Assembly (NCBI GenBank): GCA_009767595.1
Contig: VSDK01027954.1
Span: forward strand, 168,064 to 232,063
Reading direction: 5' to 3'
Length of the DNA stretch: 64,000 nt
Source of the DNA: Symbiodinium kawagutii
Lineage: Eukaryota > Sar > Dinophyceae > Suessiales > Symbiodiniaceae
The notes under the pieces were generated by a model, which did no database searches, was not told where the DNA came from, and saw only the letters and a program-made list of their open reading frames with translations. The translations under genes and the position numbers were made by a program. How positions within the stretch are numbered: the first letter of the stretch is position 1; every line of letters starts with the position of its first letter. Positions 1 through 10,881 of the stretch are shown in pieces.

Positions 1-528
1 AGGGGGGGGGGGGCGCAAAGTTTGATTCATGTTGTCATGGAACATGGAAGAGCAAGACCGAATGTTCACAATGAAAGCTGACAAGAATCAAAATCCTCAT
101 GGGTTTCACTGCCCAACCAGTGTTTCTGGGGCTTCTTTTAGCTTTGTAATTCAAGAATCAAAAACAAAGGACCCGTGGTTGTTTTTTAGGGGGTTGTCAA
201 TAACAACCATTTGATTGTATGTTCGGCTACTGTCATTTCAAGACTGAATAGCCAAAGACCCATGCAGCCCACTGGGAAATTAAACAGAGCCAGTGAAAGC
301 ACTTATGCTAATTATCCTCTTCACATATAGGACAGCAGCAAGTACTTTAGGGTAGTCGTTGTTCCTCCCTGGGGGGGGTCTACTGGAACACACTATTACA
401 AAGGACCCGTTCAAGAAAAGGTTGTTGTAGAGGGGGGGGGTCCAGACCAACAACGGGTCTATTGTCATAGGGTCTTGAATATTGAAGAAGAAAAGAAAAT
501 ATACGGGTGTATTGCTTTTTTGTTTTTC

Positions 529-727
529 TTGTTGTTGTTGTTGTTGTGGTTGTGGTTGTGGTTGTGGTTGTGGTTGTGGTGGTTGTTGTTGTTGTTGTTG
601 TTGACTTCCGTGTTTTGGAATTCTATAGTCTATGGTGTGTTTGTTCGGTTTGTTTGTTTGTTTGTTTGTTTGTTTGTTTGTTTGTTTGTTTCTCTGTTTG
701 TCAGTCTGTCTGTTTGTTTGTTTGTGT
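529..727. repeat. TTG / GGTTGT and TTTG microsatellites
   Basis: Positions 529-602 are an impure TTG/TTGTGG tract and 648-690 are a nearly pure TTTG tract, with shorter copies to about 727. Long open frames here are runs of one or two residues (poly-Val, poly-Leu, Cys-Leu-Phe-Val) created by the repeat, so I call no gene. The first 1.4 kb holds no other supported feature apart from G-runs at 1-13 and 430-440. Confidence 0.9.
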
Positions 728-1495
728 CATTGACTGTTTGTTTCTTGGTCTGTTGGGTTGTTGTTGTCGTTGCTGCTGCTGTTGCTGGAGGTTTTGGTGG
801 CGGTGTTATTGTTTTGGTTCTTATCGCTGTTGGTCATGCTTGGTGTCAGTGTGAATGTCATCGACTCTTGTGGTCTTTGCTTGTTTGCGTTTTGTGTGAT
901 GGCATTTTTTTGCATATCTTTTGCAAAATGGTTGGTGGGCGCTTCGTGCTTGTAGTGTTTTTTCGCGTTGTTGCTGTTTAGCAGGCATGTAGCAACAAGA
1001 GCTTCTCCTTGCTTTTTCCCCCGTGTGGCAACTATGAAACCGTATCTATCAAAAAGCATTGTTAAATTGTAGTGCTGCAAGCATTGTTGACAAGAGTGAT
1101 CACAGTTGGTTTTTGTTCCAGTAACTATTGCCAGTGGTTTCCTTGGTGAATCAAGCCCCTGTCGAAGTCACAAGGTACAGCGGGTTGCTTGTCCGATATT
1201 TCCCTTGGCGATATGCCCCTCGAACGAATTTCAGCGACCAGCGTGCGGATTGACTGAGGTGTTTTTCTCATAGGTGCCACTCATGGCATGATACGGATGT
1301 GCGGACACGCCTGAAATAAAAACATCAGTTGATTTTGGGAGTCGTGGATTTTGAATCATGTCAAGAGCAATGGAGCGAAACCTGCACCAAGCAAGCCGAA
1401 GAAATCACATGATGGCTAGGAGCGAGCGGGAGAGAGAAAGGTAGGTCATCAAGTGTAGGAAGAGCCAGCTTTTCACGAGAAATTGGAAAGTTCTA

Positions 1496-1586
1496 GTTGG
1501 CCTTGAAGTACTTGCCTTGTGATCTGGGAGCATTTGTGCCGCGCATGTGGTCCCAAAAGCGTTTTGCAGTTGACAAAGGCACTTTT
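1496..1586 (+). CDS. possible exon, unidentified gene
   Basis: An open frame begins after a TAG acceptor-like triplet and reads LALKYLPCDLG...FAVDKG with a composition unlike the surrounding A/T-rich DNA. A GC dinucleotide after AAAG could be the donor. No family is recognised. The call rests on composition only, so confidence is low. Confidence 0.25.
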
Positions 1587-1985
1587 TTAATGCTGCGTGC
1601 TTATACGATGCGTCATTAACAAACAAACCTGATAAGCGTGACTTATTACGATCACATCAGGATGCAATGTCCATTAAGGATTAACCTTTGAATAATAGTG
1701 CCTGATGGACACTGGTGATCCTGAACGATGGCTACTGTGGCACTCGGCAATGATGATTGATGATCTCATGCTGGTTTTGCTGGTTGATCATCTAGGCTTT
1801 CAGGTGGCCCCAGCTTTGGTTGTTATTATCCCCCATGATATCACGCACACATGTGTATATATATATATACATGTTTATTTATTTGTATATGTTTGTGAAA
1901 AGTGTTGCAGTGTTAACATGTGTGAACCGTTTATTAAACATTATAATTAGTTCACACCATTAATGGCTAAGCATTCGGAACCACT

Positions 1986-2025
1986 AGTGCTCTAATGGTT
2001 ATTCGCGGCTGATCATTAGAGCACT
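1986..2025. repeat. perfect 12-bp inverted repeat (stem-loop)
   Basis: AGTGCTCTAATG at 1986-1997 is exactly complementary to CATTAGAGCACT at 2014-2025, with a 16-base loop. It lies in a gene-free stretch (about 1600-2370) rich in ACCATTA-type short motifs. It could be the core of a foldback element. No coding or tRNA features fit it. Confidence 0.6.
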
Positions 2026-2371
2026 GATCCCTCATAATAAACCAGTACTATATACCCTGAACCATTAGCGTTGGTCGCTCATCCCCTTTGAGGGACCACT
2101 ATTAAATATTGCTAGCCAAGACTTGATTGCTGATCCCTCATGATTCACCATGATCCGCCATAATGGTCAGTTACTAATCATTGTCAACACGATAGTTGGT
2201 TACTGACCCTTATTCTCATTATAGTTATGAACCACTAACTAACCCTTATCAACCATTTTTTAAAACCCTTATCAATCATTGTTTACCATTCTTTACCCTT
2301 GTTACTTTCTGAACATTGTGGTTACTAACCATGGTGAACCCCACGAGCTAACCCTTGTGAACCCCGCTCAG

Positions 2372-2476
2372 GTGAACCTCCAGCTGAACGACGTGGTCTT
2401 TGTCGCCACGTCCCGCGAAAGGACGGGTTCAACGATGCCATCGACCTACGCTTCGAAGTGGATGGCCACTGGGACG
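2372..2476 (+). CDS. exon, unidentified gene
   Basis: A GC-rich island starts after CTCAG and ends before GTCATAGG. The best frame reads GEPPAERRGLCRHV...FNDAIDLRFEVDGHWDG, with a mix of charged and hydrophobic residues typical of real protein. The flanks are A/T-rich intron-like DNA. Family unknown. Alternative frames are also open, which limits confidence. Confidence 0.4.
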
Positions 2477-3424
2477 GTCATAGGGTGGGGCTGGGGAGGT
2501 GCGGTTGGATGTGGTGGAAAAACCAAGGAGCAAGGGAACTTACTAGGGCAAACTATAGGTTTCTACTGTAATTAACTCATAGTAGTGAATTATATCATAG
2601 TTCCGCAAGTTAATTGTTGATATAGGTTTCTACTTGGGGAACTATATCATAATTGATAGACATCTATGTTTGTTTGGTTGATTGGAATGGTCCAACTTTG
2701 TAAAGATGCGTACCTGTCCATGAGAATTGAGATGGCTAGTTATTGATTATTTTGTGAGTATAGCTACTATTGTATCAATGCCGGGACGCGATGCTGTTAC
2801 TAGACCTTGTAATATTGGCGTGGCCATATGTTTATATGAACATTTGCTCAATCATCAGGAGACCTCAAATCCAGGAACCATTCATTCATTGGGACACCGA
2901 AGGTCCAGAATCATTGGAGTCAAACACCCTACATGGTAGAACAAGGCATTATACCAGTATCTGACGGCAAGCCTTTCCAACATTCTGAAAGACATGATTG
3001 TTAGTTTTTTGGTATACTTACTGTGCACTAAGAATGTGGCACTGTTTGCCAATCAATACTGTACCAGTAGCTGGTTGGTTGCCAACCATCATTGACCATT
3101 CATTGGCGATGGTTTTGTGATGTTGTGTTATGTTGTGTCATGTCACTCGTTACACTTACATAAACTTATCAACAATTTCCAGTCATTGCGATGCTTATTA
3201 TTGGCCATTACTGATCGTCCTTCAACATCATGAACCCCCTTGAATCACAGCATTCATCACTATAATGGTGTCATCAACCATCATTCACCACTCTGTGCAC
3301 AATACTTGACCATCATTGACCACTACTAACCATCAAGCAATGGTGGCTATCCATCATCATTTAACAAGCATCCTGAAGCCAGCCATCCATCAACGAAGCA
3401 TCAGCCTGGCTCCCTGGCCCCCAG

Positions 3425-3478
3425 GTGAAGAGCTGAAGGCCGTTCAACCGCGCGTGCGGCAAGATGACCGAGGCGCTG
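3425..3478 (+). CDS. short exon, unidentified gene
   Basis: The segment lies between CCAG and GTTGGG. It reads GEELKAVQPRVRQDDRGA in a GC-rich island and is followed at once by a block that recurs at the 5' end of two other introns in this window. It probably belongs with the exons at 3699 and 4444, but the linkage is inferred. Confidence 0.4.
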
Positions 3479-3540
3479 GTTGGGCTTAGCTTGCCGGTGG
3501 TTGGGAGGGAGCGAGGCCAGGAGCTACCGGGGGTGCCCTA
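3479..3540 (+). repeat. intron 5'-end repeat block, copy 1
   Basis: The GGTTGGGAGGGAGC...AGGCCAGGAGCTACC...GTGCCCTAA block closely resembles 16786-16833 and more loosely 27570-27658. Each copy sits within about 110 bases downstream of a putative donor site, as expected of an element that creates or colonises introns (introner-like). The identity was judged by eye. Confidence 0.55.
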
Positions 3541-3698
3541 AACTGCAAACATGAGCTTAAACATTTGCTAAACCAATACTTGAACATGGTTTTAAATTGC
3601 TTAGCTCCTGAACCATGGGTCACAGTGACTAGTAGGATGGATTAGGCTGATTTAGAGTGATGATGGTTGACAATGATTTGTTTATGGTTGATTGAAAG

Positions 3699-3809
3699 CT
3701 GGTGTCAACAAACATGCTGTTGAATTCGGCGGCCGGCTTGAACACGGATGACATGCAAGAAGACGAGGGAGACCGCCCAGAACCTTTGCCAATTTTGTAT
3801 GAGAAATTT
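3699..3809 (+). CDS. exon, unidentified gene
   Basis: The open frame after GAAAG reads LVSTNMLLNSAAGLNTDD followed by an acidic stretch and LPILYEKF, then a GTGAAG donor-like site. Its composition stands out from the flanking intron-like DNA. No recognised domain. Confidence 0.5.
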
Positions 3810-3948
3810 GTGAAGATAGCCCCAGCCATCCAAACATGACATGGTGCAACGCAACAGGCATGACAAATTCGCAGGAACAATTTGCTTTGGAGTGGAGCTA
3901 TCAAAATTTGAGTTATGTTTGGATAATTCATGGCTTCAAGGAGCAGAG

Positions 3949-4050
3949 TTCTCAAAACGCACGAGCGGCGGACGCGGCTCGTTTTTCCGATGCTCAGGTT
4001 CGGCCGACGGCATCGCTTCGCGGCCGCCGGCAGCTGGCGATAAGATCAAG
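3949..4050 (+). CDS. exon, unidentified gene
   Basis: A GC-rich block ends in a good AG|GTAGAG donor. Two frames stay open. The one ending in SRPPAAGDKIK is preferred because it continues through neighbouring sequence. No family recognised. Confidence 0.35.
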
Positions 4051-4362
4051 GTAGAGACCTCCAGAGGGTGGGAGAACCTGAGCGGCAAAATTCGAGCCAT
4101 GATGAGCCATGGAAAAGCTGCCAAAACCATCAACCAGCAGTGGAAAGGTTGACCTTGCTGGTTTGAAACCATATTAATATGAACAAGGTCAATAATCAGT
4201 CATCTGCTTGGTGGGTTCAAACCTGAGAAATATGACGAATATTAATGGTTGGTTGATAGCCGAATATTTTCAGAAAGGTTGAAACCACCAACTAGTCATG
4301 GTCAATGCTTAACAATCCTTCAAAATCATTGGTTGATTGGTTCAAAGTCAACACTTGCGTAG

Positions 4363-4411
4363 GATGGCATAACGGGGCAGCGATCCACACGTCAGAAGGG
4401 CATTTTGCACG
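4363..4411 (+). CDS. short exon, unidentified gene
   Basis: The segment after GTAG reads GWHNGAAIHTSEGHFA and is followed by GTGAGCG, a strong donor. It lies about 30 bases before another candidate exon, so one of the two may belong to an alternative transcript. Confidence 0.4.
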
Positions 4412-4443
4412 GTGAGCGTTGCTGGTCCATGGGAAAAATTGAG

Positions 4444-4552
4444 CCGTTGCTCTCGGTTCTTTGGAGTACAGCCAGGTCATTTGCAACATGAGCAGCCAGG
4501 CAGTATTTGCCAACAAGGAATATTTTCCGCTTGAGGACCTTTATATTGAATG
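4444..4552 (+). CDS. exon, unidentified gene
   Basis: The frame reads VALGSLEYSQVICNMSSQ then FANKEYFPLEDLYIEW and ends before GTCTCT. It is clearly protein-like and is surrounded by A/T-rich DNA. Function unknown. Confidence 0.5.
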
Positions 4553-4674
4553 GTCTCTAACCATTATGAATCATGATTCATAATCATGACCATCAATTCG
4601 CCACTTTAAGAACTGATGAATTTGGCCACTAACAAGCATAGATAGCCATCAATCACTCACCTGGAGACTAACAG

Positions 4675-4747
4675 CTTGACCTTACCAAGCATCCGGTACT
4701 TCCAGTGTGGAACCAGATTTTCCAACCCCTTGCAGTGGGAGGGCCAG
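4675..4747 (+). CDS. exon, possibly part of a C2-like domain
   Basis: After ACAG the frame reads LDLTKHPVLPVWNQIF and ends before GTGCTG. The 'PVWNQ' element resembles the 'NPVWNE' strand of C2 domains, but one exon is too short to prove it. A second open frame also exists. Confidence 0.4.
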
Positions 4748-4936
4748 GTGCTGTTTCCAAAAGTGAAATCACCAATCGTAGAACCTCCGGGATGGCGATG
4801 GAGAGATATCTAACAATAACTGCTGAATTGGTCACAAGCATATCATAGCTGTTATCATTGTTCACAAGCATATCAACTGCTGAATTCATAACAGCCATAA
4901 ATGCTGATCATGACAGCTATCATCAATCAACCGCAG

Positions 4937-5138
4937 CGTCCAACCAGCACCTCCACTACCGATCACCGCGCGCACGTGGAACCAAGGATCGCCCAGGTTT
5001 TGGGCGTCGAGAACTCCCAGATGCAGTTGGAGATGTTTCCAGATGGCCAGCGCCTGCAGGTGGAGAATCCCAGGGTTTTCGGACCCCTTTCCGCGGTGCA
5101 GGTCAGCTGCACGCCGGGGAAGCTGGTGGCAGAGAATG
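4937..5138 (+). CDS. exon, unidentified gene
   Basis: About 67 codons are open between CCGCAG and GTAGG. The frame contains VEPRIAQVLGVENSQMQLE and ends in VSCTPGKLVAEN. Alternating charged and hydrophobic residues suggest a beta-rich domain. The stretch 5139-6120 downstream holds no supported feature except a weak frame near 5620-5690. Confidence 0.55.
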
Positions 5139-6123
5139 GTAGGTGGATCATGTTGCTGCTAGTAGATATTTTGAGTTGAGTGTTTCGTTTGTTGCGTTCA
5201 CCGACTTTTTTAAAATGAACAATCGGAGTTGTTACAATAAATGAGCAATCTATTAATCTACGGATTTATGGCTTGATAACTAGTTACAGGAAGAGTATAG
5301 ACAACAATGACCGCTGGACGTAGACCCATTTTGGAAGTTGTGAGACTGACACTCCGCATCCCTTCATTTTGGTAGGGCAATAGTTTCCTACTGTCCAACC
5401 ATGTTCAACCGTTGAATAATGGGAATAGTATGGAATAGTGAGTAGTACTTATAGTCATGGTGTCCATATGTTTCCAGAGTGTTTTGGTATGAGTAGGATG
5501 GTTGGGGCATGCCATTCAGGCCCTTATCATCCTTATCTGCGTACGGTTTGAAGTCATTGGGTTGGGGTCACTGGTGTTGACCGAACTCCCAAGGCCAGGC
5601 TGTCGTGCTAAGTCCAGGGGCATGAGCTGCTGACGAGCTGATGCAGCAACTCAGTTCTTCTTTATGCCCGTCGTTGACACCGTCAACCATCCATGTCTTG
5701 GATCATCCATGTTTTGGATTTCTATTGACCATTTTTTGATTCGACATGATCAATAATCACTAGCCAGTATTTCTTCACTCTCGAGAGCATTGTTCAAGCA
5801 TGATCGAAATGATTTAGCATACTAGAGCATCATTAGCAATCATAAAAGTCAAGAAGCATTCAGCATCATGAAAATTACTCCAATCTGTGTGACTGTTGTC
5901 ACTTTTTGAAGTGGACAAGTTTTGGTTGAGACCCAAATGGTTGAGACACTTTTTGAAAATACCCCATTGGTTGAATGATTAATACAATTCCTATTCTTAT
6001 AAATTGCTATCATTATGAAGTATGTCACTACTCCCTATACCAGGAGGTAGCTGTTATGGGATACTAAACCAGCGGCATTTTTTGGGGCCCCGATGTTGAG
6101 AAACCATCATTGGTTGACGGCAG

Positions 6124-6229
6124 GTTGGTCCCGGATGTTGGTCCCGGGTTCGCGCCAGGACCAAGACCTGGCGCTCTGGAGACAGAACCAAGCCTTCGCC
6201 GCGCAGGTGGTGAAAGGGGGTCGGGAGCC
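6124..6229 (+). CDS. exon, unidentified gene
   Basis: The segment starts after GGCAG and ends before GTGAGC. The frame reads WSRMLVPGSRQDQDLALW then RQNQAFAAQVVKGGRE. The strong donor and open frame support an exon. It lies just upstream of the intronless gene at 6482. Confidence 0.5.
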
Positions 6230-6295
6230 GTGAGCGGGTCCCTTCGTCCATCCGGGGGGCGGTTCAAGGGCGCTGGGGCAGTGGCATGAGATGGA

Positions 6296-6366
6296 AGGTG
6301 GATGATGGATGGTGGATGATGGATGATGGATGGTGGATGATGGATGGCGGATGATGGATGATGAAG
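6296..6366. repeat. GGATGATGG microsatellite
   Basis: Interrupted units of GGTGGATGATGGAT. The His/Pro/Ser-rich frames on the opposite strand are products of this repeat and are not called. Confidence 0.85.
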
Positions 6367-6420
6367 ATGGTTGATCATGTGGTTCATCATGATGGATCAT
6401 GGTGGTTTGCAATGGCAAGG

Positions 6421-6434
6421 ATTTGCGGCTCAAG
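6421..6434 (+). promoter_or_regulatory. possible spliced-leader remnant upstream of intronless gene
   Basis: ATTTGCGGCTCAAG matches the 3' part of the dinoflagellate spliced leader (ends ATTTTGGCTCAAG) apart from a small difference in the middle. It ends 47 bases before the ATG at 6482. Such remnants are known upstream of dinoflagellate genes that were reinserted from trans-spliced mRNA. Only 8 bases match contiguously, so chance is possible. The better copy at 32274 makes it more credible. Confidence 0.45.
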
Positions 6435-6481
6435 ATTGAAGCACATTGAAGGGCATTCTGGGTAGGACCCGGGCCGGGTGC

Positions 6482-7696
6482 ATGAAGAAGTCAGGCAAGC
6501 ACCAGTTGACAGATGAATTCATCAAGAGCCATTGCACTTGGATAGAAGCTGGACCGTGGACCTGCAAAGATATCTATGCACTCTTTGTGGCGGGCATCCT
6601 GGCTTTGCCCATGGTGGGTTTCTTGCTCACGATGTTGGTCTTGTTCTTGCCGCCAGTGGTTGTGGTCAGGGTCTACATGTGTTGTTTACCAAGACCTTTG
6701 GATCTGGTACCACGAAACCTGGGCTTCCATCTCACGTGTTGCATGATATTCATCCTGGCGCTGCCTCTCATCATTTGGAGCCTCATTTGGGTGCTGTTGG
6801 TCCGTGTGGTCACTTGGGTCCTTTGCTTTCCCATTGGACTCTGGAACTTCTCCCGTACCCGTCGGTCCTGGAAGGCCTTGAGTGTTTTCAATGGGCGTCC
6901 AGGACAGATGACCAAGGATCCAGACATGGCGCGGTCCCCAGCCGATGTGCTGGCCATGAAGTATGGCTACATCTGGAATTTCGAAGATATAGTCTGTGCT
7001 GTGATAGGATCTATGGACAGACAAGGTATCATGGAATTCTTCTCGGCCATGCCTTTCATGCTTGCCATAGTGCCCATCTACAAGCACACCATCCTCACAA
7101 ATGCCTTGCTCTTTGACCTGCAGGAGTGCCACACCAATCAATGGAGTGATCCATTGGATGCCAACCTTGACGGAAAGGTGAATGACGCAGACAGACCTGG
7201 AATAAAAGAAGACATGCTCAGTCAAATCTCCCGGGCGCTGATGAAGGAAAGACCTCGTCAAGTGGTTGACGCCTACGAATTCATTGGCTTCCATCAGTAT
7301 CCACCTCCGGGACGTGAGAGCAAGACTGTGGCAGGCATGCAGTTTTCCGAAGTTGCGGGGCCCCTTCGATGCACTCTGATTTCACACACCACCATGCCAC
7401 GTGATGTCGCTGGCCATGTGCCACGGAGCGCAACGGGGGCTTTCACTTTCATTGTGGTTCGCTTGCAGTCATGGAATCCCTGGTACCAGCTTGCTGGTGA
7501 GGTTGAAGTGAACCTGAGGAAAGACGGAGGTGTTGAGCATCCAATGATGCTGGTGCTGGACCCCACATCATCGATGGCCACTCGGGCAATGCAAGTGATG
7601 AACATTCTATTCGTAGAAATCGGCTGTGACTTCGCCGAGTTCGTCAAAACAATGGCCAATCACAAAGTCAGTGCTTCCAAAGACCCCGAAATCTAA
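6482..7696 (+). CDS. intronless multi-membrane-helix protein of unknown function
   Basis: This uninterrupted frame of 404 codons starts at the first ATG (MKKSGKHQL) and ends in TAA. Residues about 32-66 and 81-118 are strongly hydrophobic (IYALFVAGILALPMV, LIIWSLIWVLLVRVV) and probably form three or four membrane helices. A further hydrophobic patch lies near 195-212. Around residue 220 the loop DANLDGKVNDAD has the D-x-N-x-D-G-x-V-N-x-x-D spacing of a calcium-binding EF/dockerin-type loop. The C-terminal 150 residues look soluble and beta-rich. I do not recognise the family. The lack of introns among exon-fragmented neighbours, with a spliced-leader-like remnant upstream, suggests a retroposed gene. 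Confidence 0.8.
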   Translation: MKKSGKHQLTDEFIKSHCTWIEAGPWTCKDIYALFVAGILALPMVGFLLTMLVLFLPPVVVVRVYMCCLPRPLDLVPRNLGFHLTCCMIFILALPLIIWSLIWVLLVRVVTWVLCFPIGLWNFSRTRRSWKALSVFNGRPGQMTKDPDMARSPADVLAMKYGYIWNFEDIVCAVIGSMDRQGIMEFFSAMPFMLAIVPIYKHTILTNALLFDLQECHTNQWSDPLDANLDGKVNDADRPGIKEDMLSQISRALMKERPRQVVDAYEFIGFHQYPPPGRESKTVAGMQFSEVAGPLRCTLISHTTMPRDVAGHVPRSATGAFTFIVVRLQSWNPWYQLAGEVEVNLRKDGGVEHPMMLVLDPTSSMATRAMQVMNILFVEIGCDFAEFVKTMANHKVSASKDPEI

Positions 7697-8425
7697 AACA
7701 GTTGTGCTTCCAGCCGTTTCAAGTTTCACCAGCAGTCCTGATGAATTCACGGCTGCTGAAAGATCTTCAGGGAAAAACTAGACAACCAGTCCCGAAGGGA
7801 TAAAAACCAATGAGCGATGAAGAGTCAGGGCAGGCACAATGCCAAGGCCTGGCCTGGGTGTGGCTGACAACCAGCCACAAAACCACGGCCAAACCTCAGG
7901 ATGCCCTGGAAAAAATGAGGAGAGTGAGGATGGTTGCTTCATAGTGTTTGGTCATGAAGCAATGGATCAACCATTGACCAGAACTTTGGTTGACATACGG
8001 GGTGTTTCAAAGTGCTTAATGCTTGGTTCACTGCTGATGCCGAATGGTTCATGATGGTTTTTGGGTACTCTTCGATGGTCGGTGATTGTTAATTGTTGAG
8101 GGCTGACGATTGCCAATGGTGCGCTAAGAATGTTCTCAAGCCCTAGTTGGACCCGTCAATAGAACCCAAATCATGATGCGCGTGTCGCCACTTTTTCAGC
8201 ATCCCCTCCTCTACTCTTGACTCGCGTTTGGGGTTCCAATGTCACCGGTGCTTATCCCAAAACGTGGGTGATGCATTGCAGCCCAGGAAGACTCGTCAAG
8301 CACCATGATTCATCATCTCTTAAGTTGTTCCTCAATCAACAGACCTAGGCCCCCGAATCCTCCAAGGCCAGATCCTGACAGGACATGATTATGACATGAT
8401 GTGGTGACACCCCTGGATTCGCCAG

Positions 8426-8510
8426 GTGGCACAGCTGAAGGCTTTGCAACACGTGCTGGGCGCCATCACCGAGGCCTCCCGTGGATCCTTGGGAGGTCCT
8501 CCCTTGGAAT
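8426..8510 (+). CDS. exon, unidentified gene
   Basis: Bounded by GCCAG and GTGAGTCT, a near-consensus donor. The frame reads VAQLKALQHVLGAITEAS then RGSLGGPPLE, a probable helix followed by a flexible stretch. GC-rich and clearly coding-like. No family assigned. 7697-8425 shows no supported exon. Confidence 0.6.
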
Positions 8511-8858
8511 GTGAGTCTCTCAGTCAGTGATGTCTCAACCACCAAGGGATGCCACAAAACCCGCACTGATCCCAAGTTTGCGGTGTATGATCGCCAATTT
8601 TTGAGATATCTTAGCATGTTTGGTTCTAGAAAATTCGTGGGCCATCGGCATGGTCACCTCATTGTGCCAGAAGCCATGGTGACCCAATGGTTGTCCACAA
8701 ACGCTTCAAAGATGTTTGAAGTCTGAATTCCTTTGCCAAATTTTTACAATTGTTTGGATCCTTTTTGTACTTGGTGCCTTGGAAGCCGGGTGAATTTTGT
8801 GCCTCGACCACTCTCTCCCTCTGTGTTTTTTCATGCTGGCCGACGGCCGAAATCGCAG

Positions 8859-9107
8859 ACTGAAATCGCCAACATCCTGAGCCAGACGAAGATTTCGGAA
8901 TATGCCCCTTGCCTTGGTCGATCTCTGGGGGCAACGCATCTCATTCTGCAACCAGCGAGCTGTACTTGTAGCAGGGAGTCGACCTATGAAGACCTGACGC
9001 TGTCATTGGCACAATATCATGCGCCTGATTTCTGTCAGATTATTTGCAGTGCACTGTCACGTACTTCAGTTGCCAAAGTACATGATCCAACCCATGACAT
9101 CCGATGA
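8859..9107 (+). CDS. exon, possibly terminal, unidentified gene
   Basis: A pyrimidine-rich run precedes AATCGCAG. The frame then stays open for 82 codons (TEIANILSQTKISEYAP...LTLSLAQYHAPDF...) to TGA. It may be a last exon, or a donor may lie inside. Function unknown. Confidence 0.45.
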   Translation, partial: TEIANILSQTKISEYAPCLGRSLGATHLILQPASCTCSRESTYEDLTLSLAQYHAPDFCQIICSALSRTSVAKVHDPTHDIR

Positions 9108-9507
9108 TGATCCGTGGTCCGTTGTGAAAGCTTTTGAAGATCTGAGGGGCTGTTCTCCAGAAAAACATAATATCACTGCAATCCTTCAATTCGAAGCGTG
9201 TAGCCAATTGTCCATGATGTCATCAGTATTAGTCGGTTATATAAAAGACGAAAGGTCAAAGAGCAGCAGCGAAAGAAGAGTTCATTGGTTGAGCCACCAG
9301 ACGAGAACGGAGCTGTGAGGTAAGTGTTAAGCCTGACGCACACAGAGATGTACATACTGGCAGGTTCTGTATTATACACATCTCAAGTACATAGACAATT
9401 TTGCTTGATAGGTAATGCGCGTTTAAACTGGTCACGTATGCCTTGACGAATCATGGCAGTCGTTGATATGTCGTGGATGTGATGCCACATGATACCATTC
9501 ATTCCAG

Positions 9508-9638
9508 ATCTACACATTTTGTGCAATCCCCAGAAAGATGGCAAATTATCATCAAACATACGTGGGGAAGAGCACTTCGTGCACAAAGTGCCTTTCCATG
9601 CGTGCTACATTGATCCAGACGTGGCTTATACTTATACT
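9508..9638 (+). CDS. exon, unidentified gene
   Basis: After ATTCCAG the frame reads LHILCNPQKDGKLSSNI then HFVHKVPFHACYIDPD, and a GTATCTG donor-like site follows. A second frame is also open. The first has the more protein-like composition. Family not assigned. 9640-9975 is CAT/ACC-rich intron-like DNA. Confidence 0.5.
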
Positions 9639-9978
9639 GTATCTGTATGCCAAATCCCTTCCGAAACATCATGACTATTATTGGCATAAGTTATCAGCCA
9701 TTAAATCAATTGCTCTCCATCAACAATTATTCACCATCATCAAGCGATACAGTTGTTTGCCGTTCACTATTGGCCACATTCATCGACCATCACGACTAAC
9801 AATCATGCAGCCATCATTAACCATCAAGAACTCATGGTTACCAACCATTACTAGCATTCATTAACCGTTCTGAATCATCATTTTAAGTTATTGGCTTAAC
9901 GACCATCACTGTTTCCTAACCGTCTCTGACCATTCATCAGCCATTCTTGGAAGCATCTCGGATTCCCAGGTAGCGAAG

Positions 9979-10161
9979 CATCGGGCATTGTGACCCTGCG
10001 TCTCGTTCCATCCCGGGAAATGGTTAAAGTTACCAAGGGAAGCATCCAACCGGCCAAACTTGATATGGAAAACAAGCTCAACCATATCAACTCCCCCAGG
10101 GTTCAGGCTTGGAGGGATTGGATTCGATTGGGAATTCCTAGGGATGCCCAGATTCACTCAG
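9979..10161 (+). CDS. exon, unidentified gene
   Basis: About 60 codons are open between GCGAAG and GTCGCC: SGIVTLRLVPSREMVKVTK and LNHINSPRVQAWRDWIRL. The opposite strand is open too, but the + frame is flanked by splice-like sites and matches the orientation of other exons. Function unknown. Confidence 0.5.
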
Positions 10162-10760
10162 GTCGCCCAGATGAAGCCTCCAGCTGTTTGAGCCGCTCAA
10201 AAAGGGGAGAACCTGCAGCTGCTGGGGGCTGCTGCTGGTGATGTTTCTGTACATTGAAGATGTGCCTGTGTGGCCATTGGTGTTGGGATCACATTGACTT
10301 GGGTCTCTCCCAAGTCTCACTCGGAGCAAGCTCCAAAGCCAAAAGGGACTGTCAATGATGGTCAATGATATCTAGGCATGGTTCCCAATGATGGCTACTT
10401 GATGATGGTTGAAGATTGTAAGGAATGATGCTCAATATGATGCTAATGATGGCGAACGATGGCTAGTGGCGATGGGGGATGGTTGGTGCGATTCTTACCG
10501 GGATAGTTCGGCGGTTGCAGGTGATTGTGAGGTAGTCCTTGGGTGAGGAACTTGCACCAAGGGCGCTGGGGAAAGGCTTGTCACACACCCAGATGCGCAG
10601 ATTTTCTCCTTAGGTCCTTGTGTCTCTGGCATAGCCTTTGAGCCTCATAGCCAGTGAAACATGAGACCAGTGGCCAACATGGGTAGAATTTGGCAGTGAG
10701 CTAAGGAGGCTAACTCAACGATTGATGCTGGTCAATGATTAGCGATCCAGTTTACCTCAG

Positions 10761-10881
10761 AGCTTTTCTTGCTGGAATGGCATCACGTCAAAGGCGGCAG
10801 CTGATTGACATGCAGATTAATTTCAGGATGATTGGCACAAGGTACCCACAAGCCTTGCGCGATATGGCCGTGCCTTTGCTG
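10761..10881 (+). CDS. exon, unidentified gene
   Basis: After ACCTCAG the frame reads AFLAGMASRQRRQLIDMQ then FRMIGTRYPQALRDMAVPL, ending before GTAGAC. Likely helical. It may be an upstream exon of the EF-hand frame that follows, but that is not demonstrated. Confidence 0.5.

Noticed and set aside
475..981. Long + and overlapping frames over the TTG/TTTG tracts
   Set aside because: The residues are repeat-driven (poly-Val, poly-Leu, Cys-Leu-Phe-Val) in several frames at once.
6064..6433. His/Pro/Ser-rich minus-strand frames
   Set aside because: They come from the GGATGATGG microsatellite and the complement of a GC-rich + exon.
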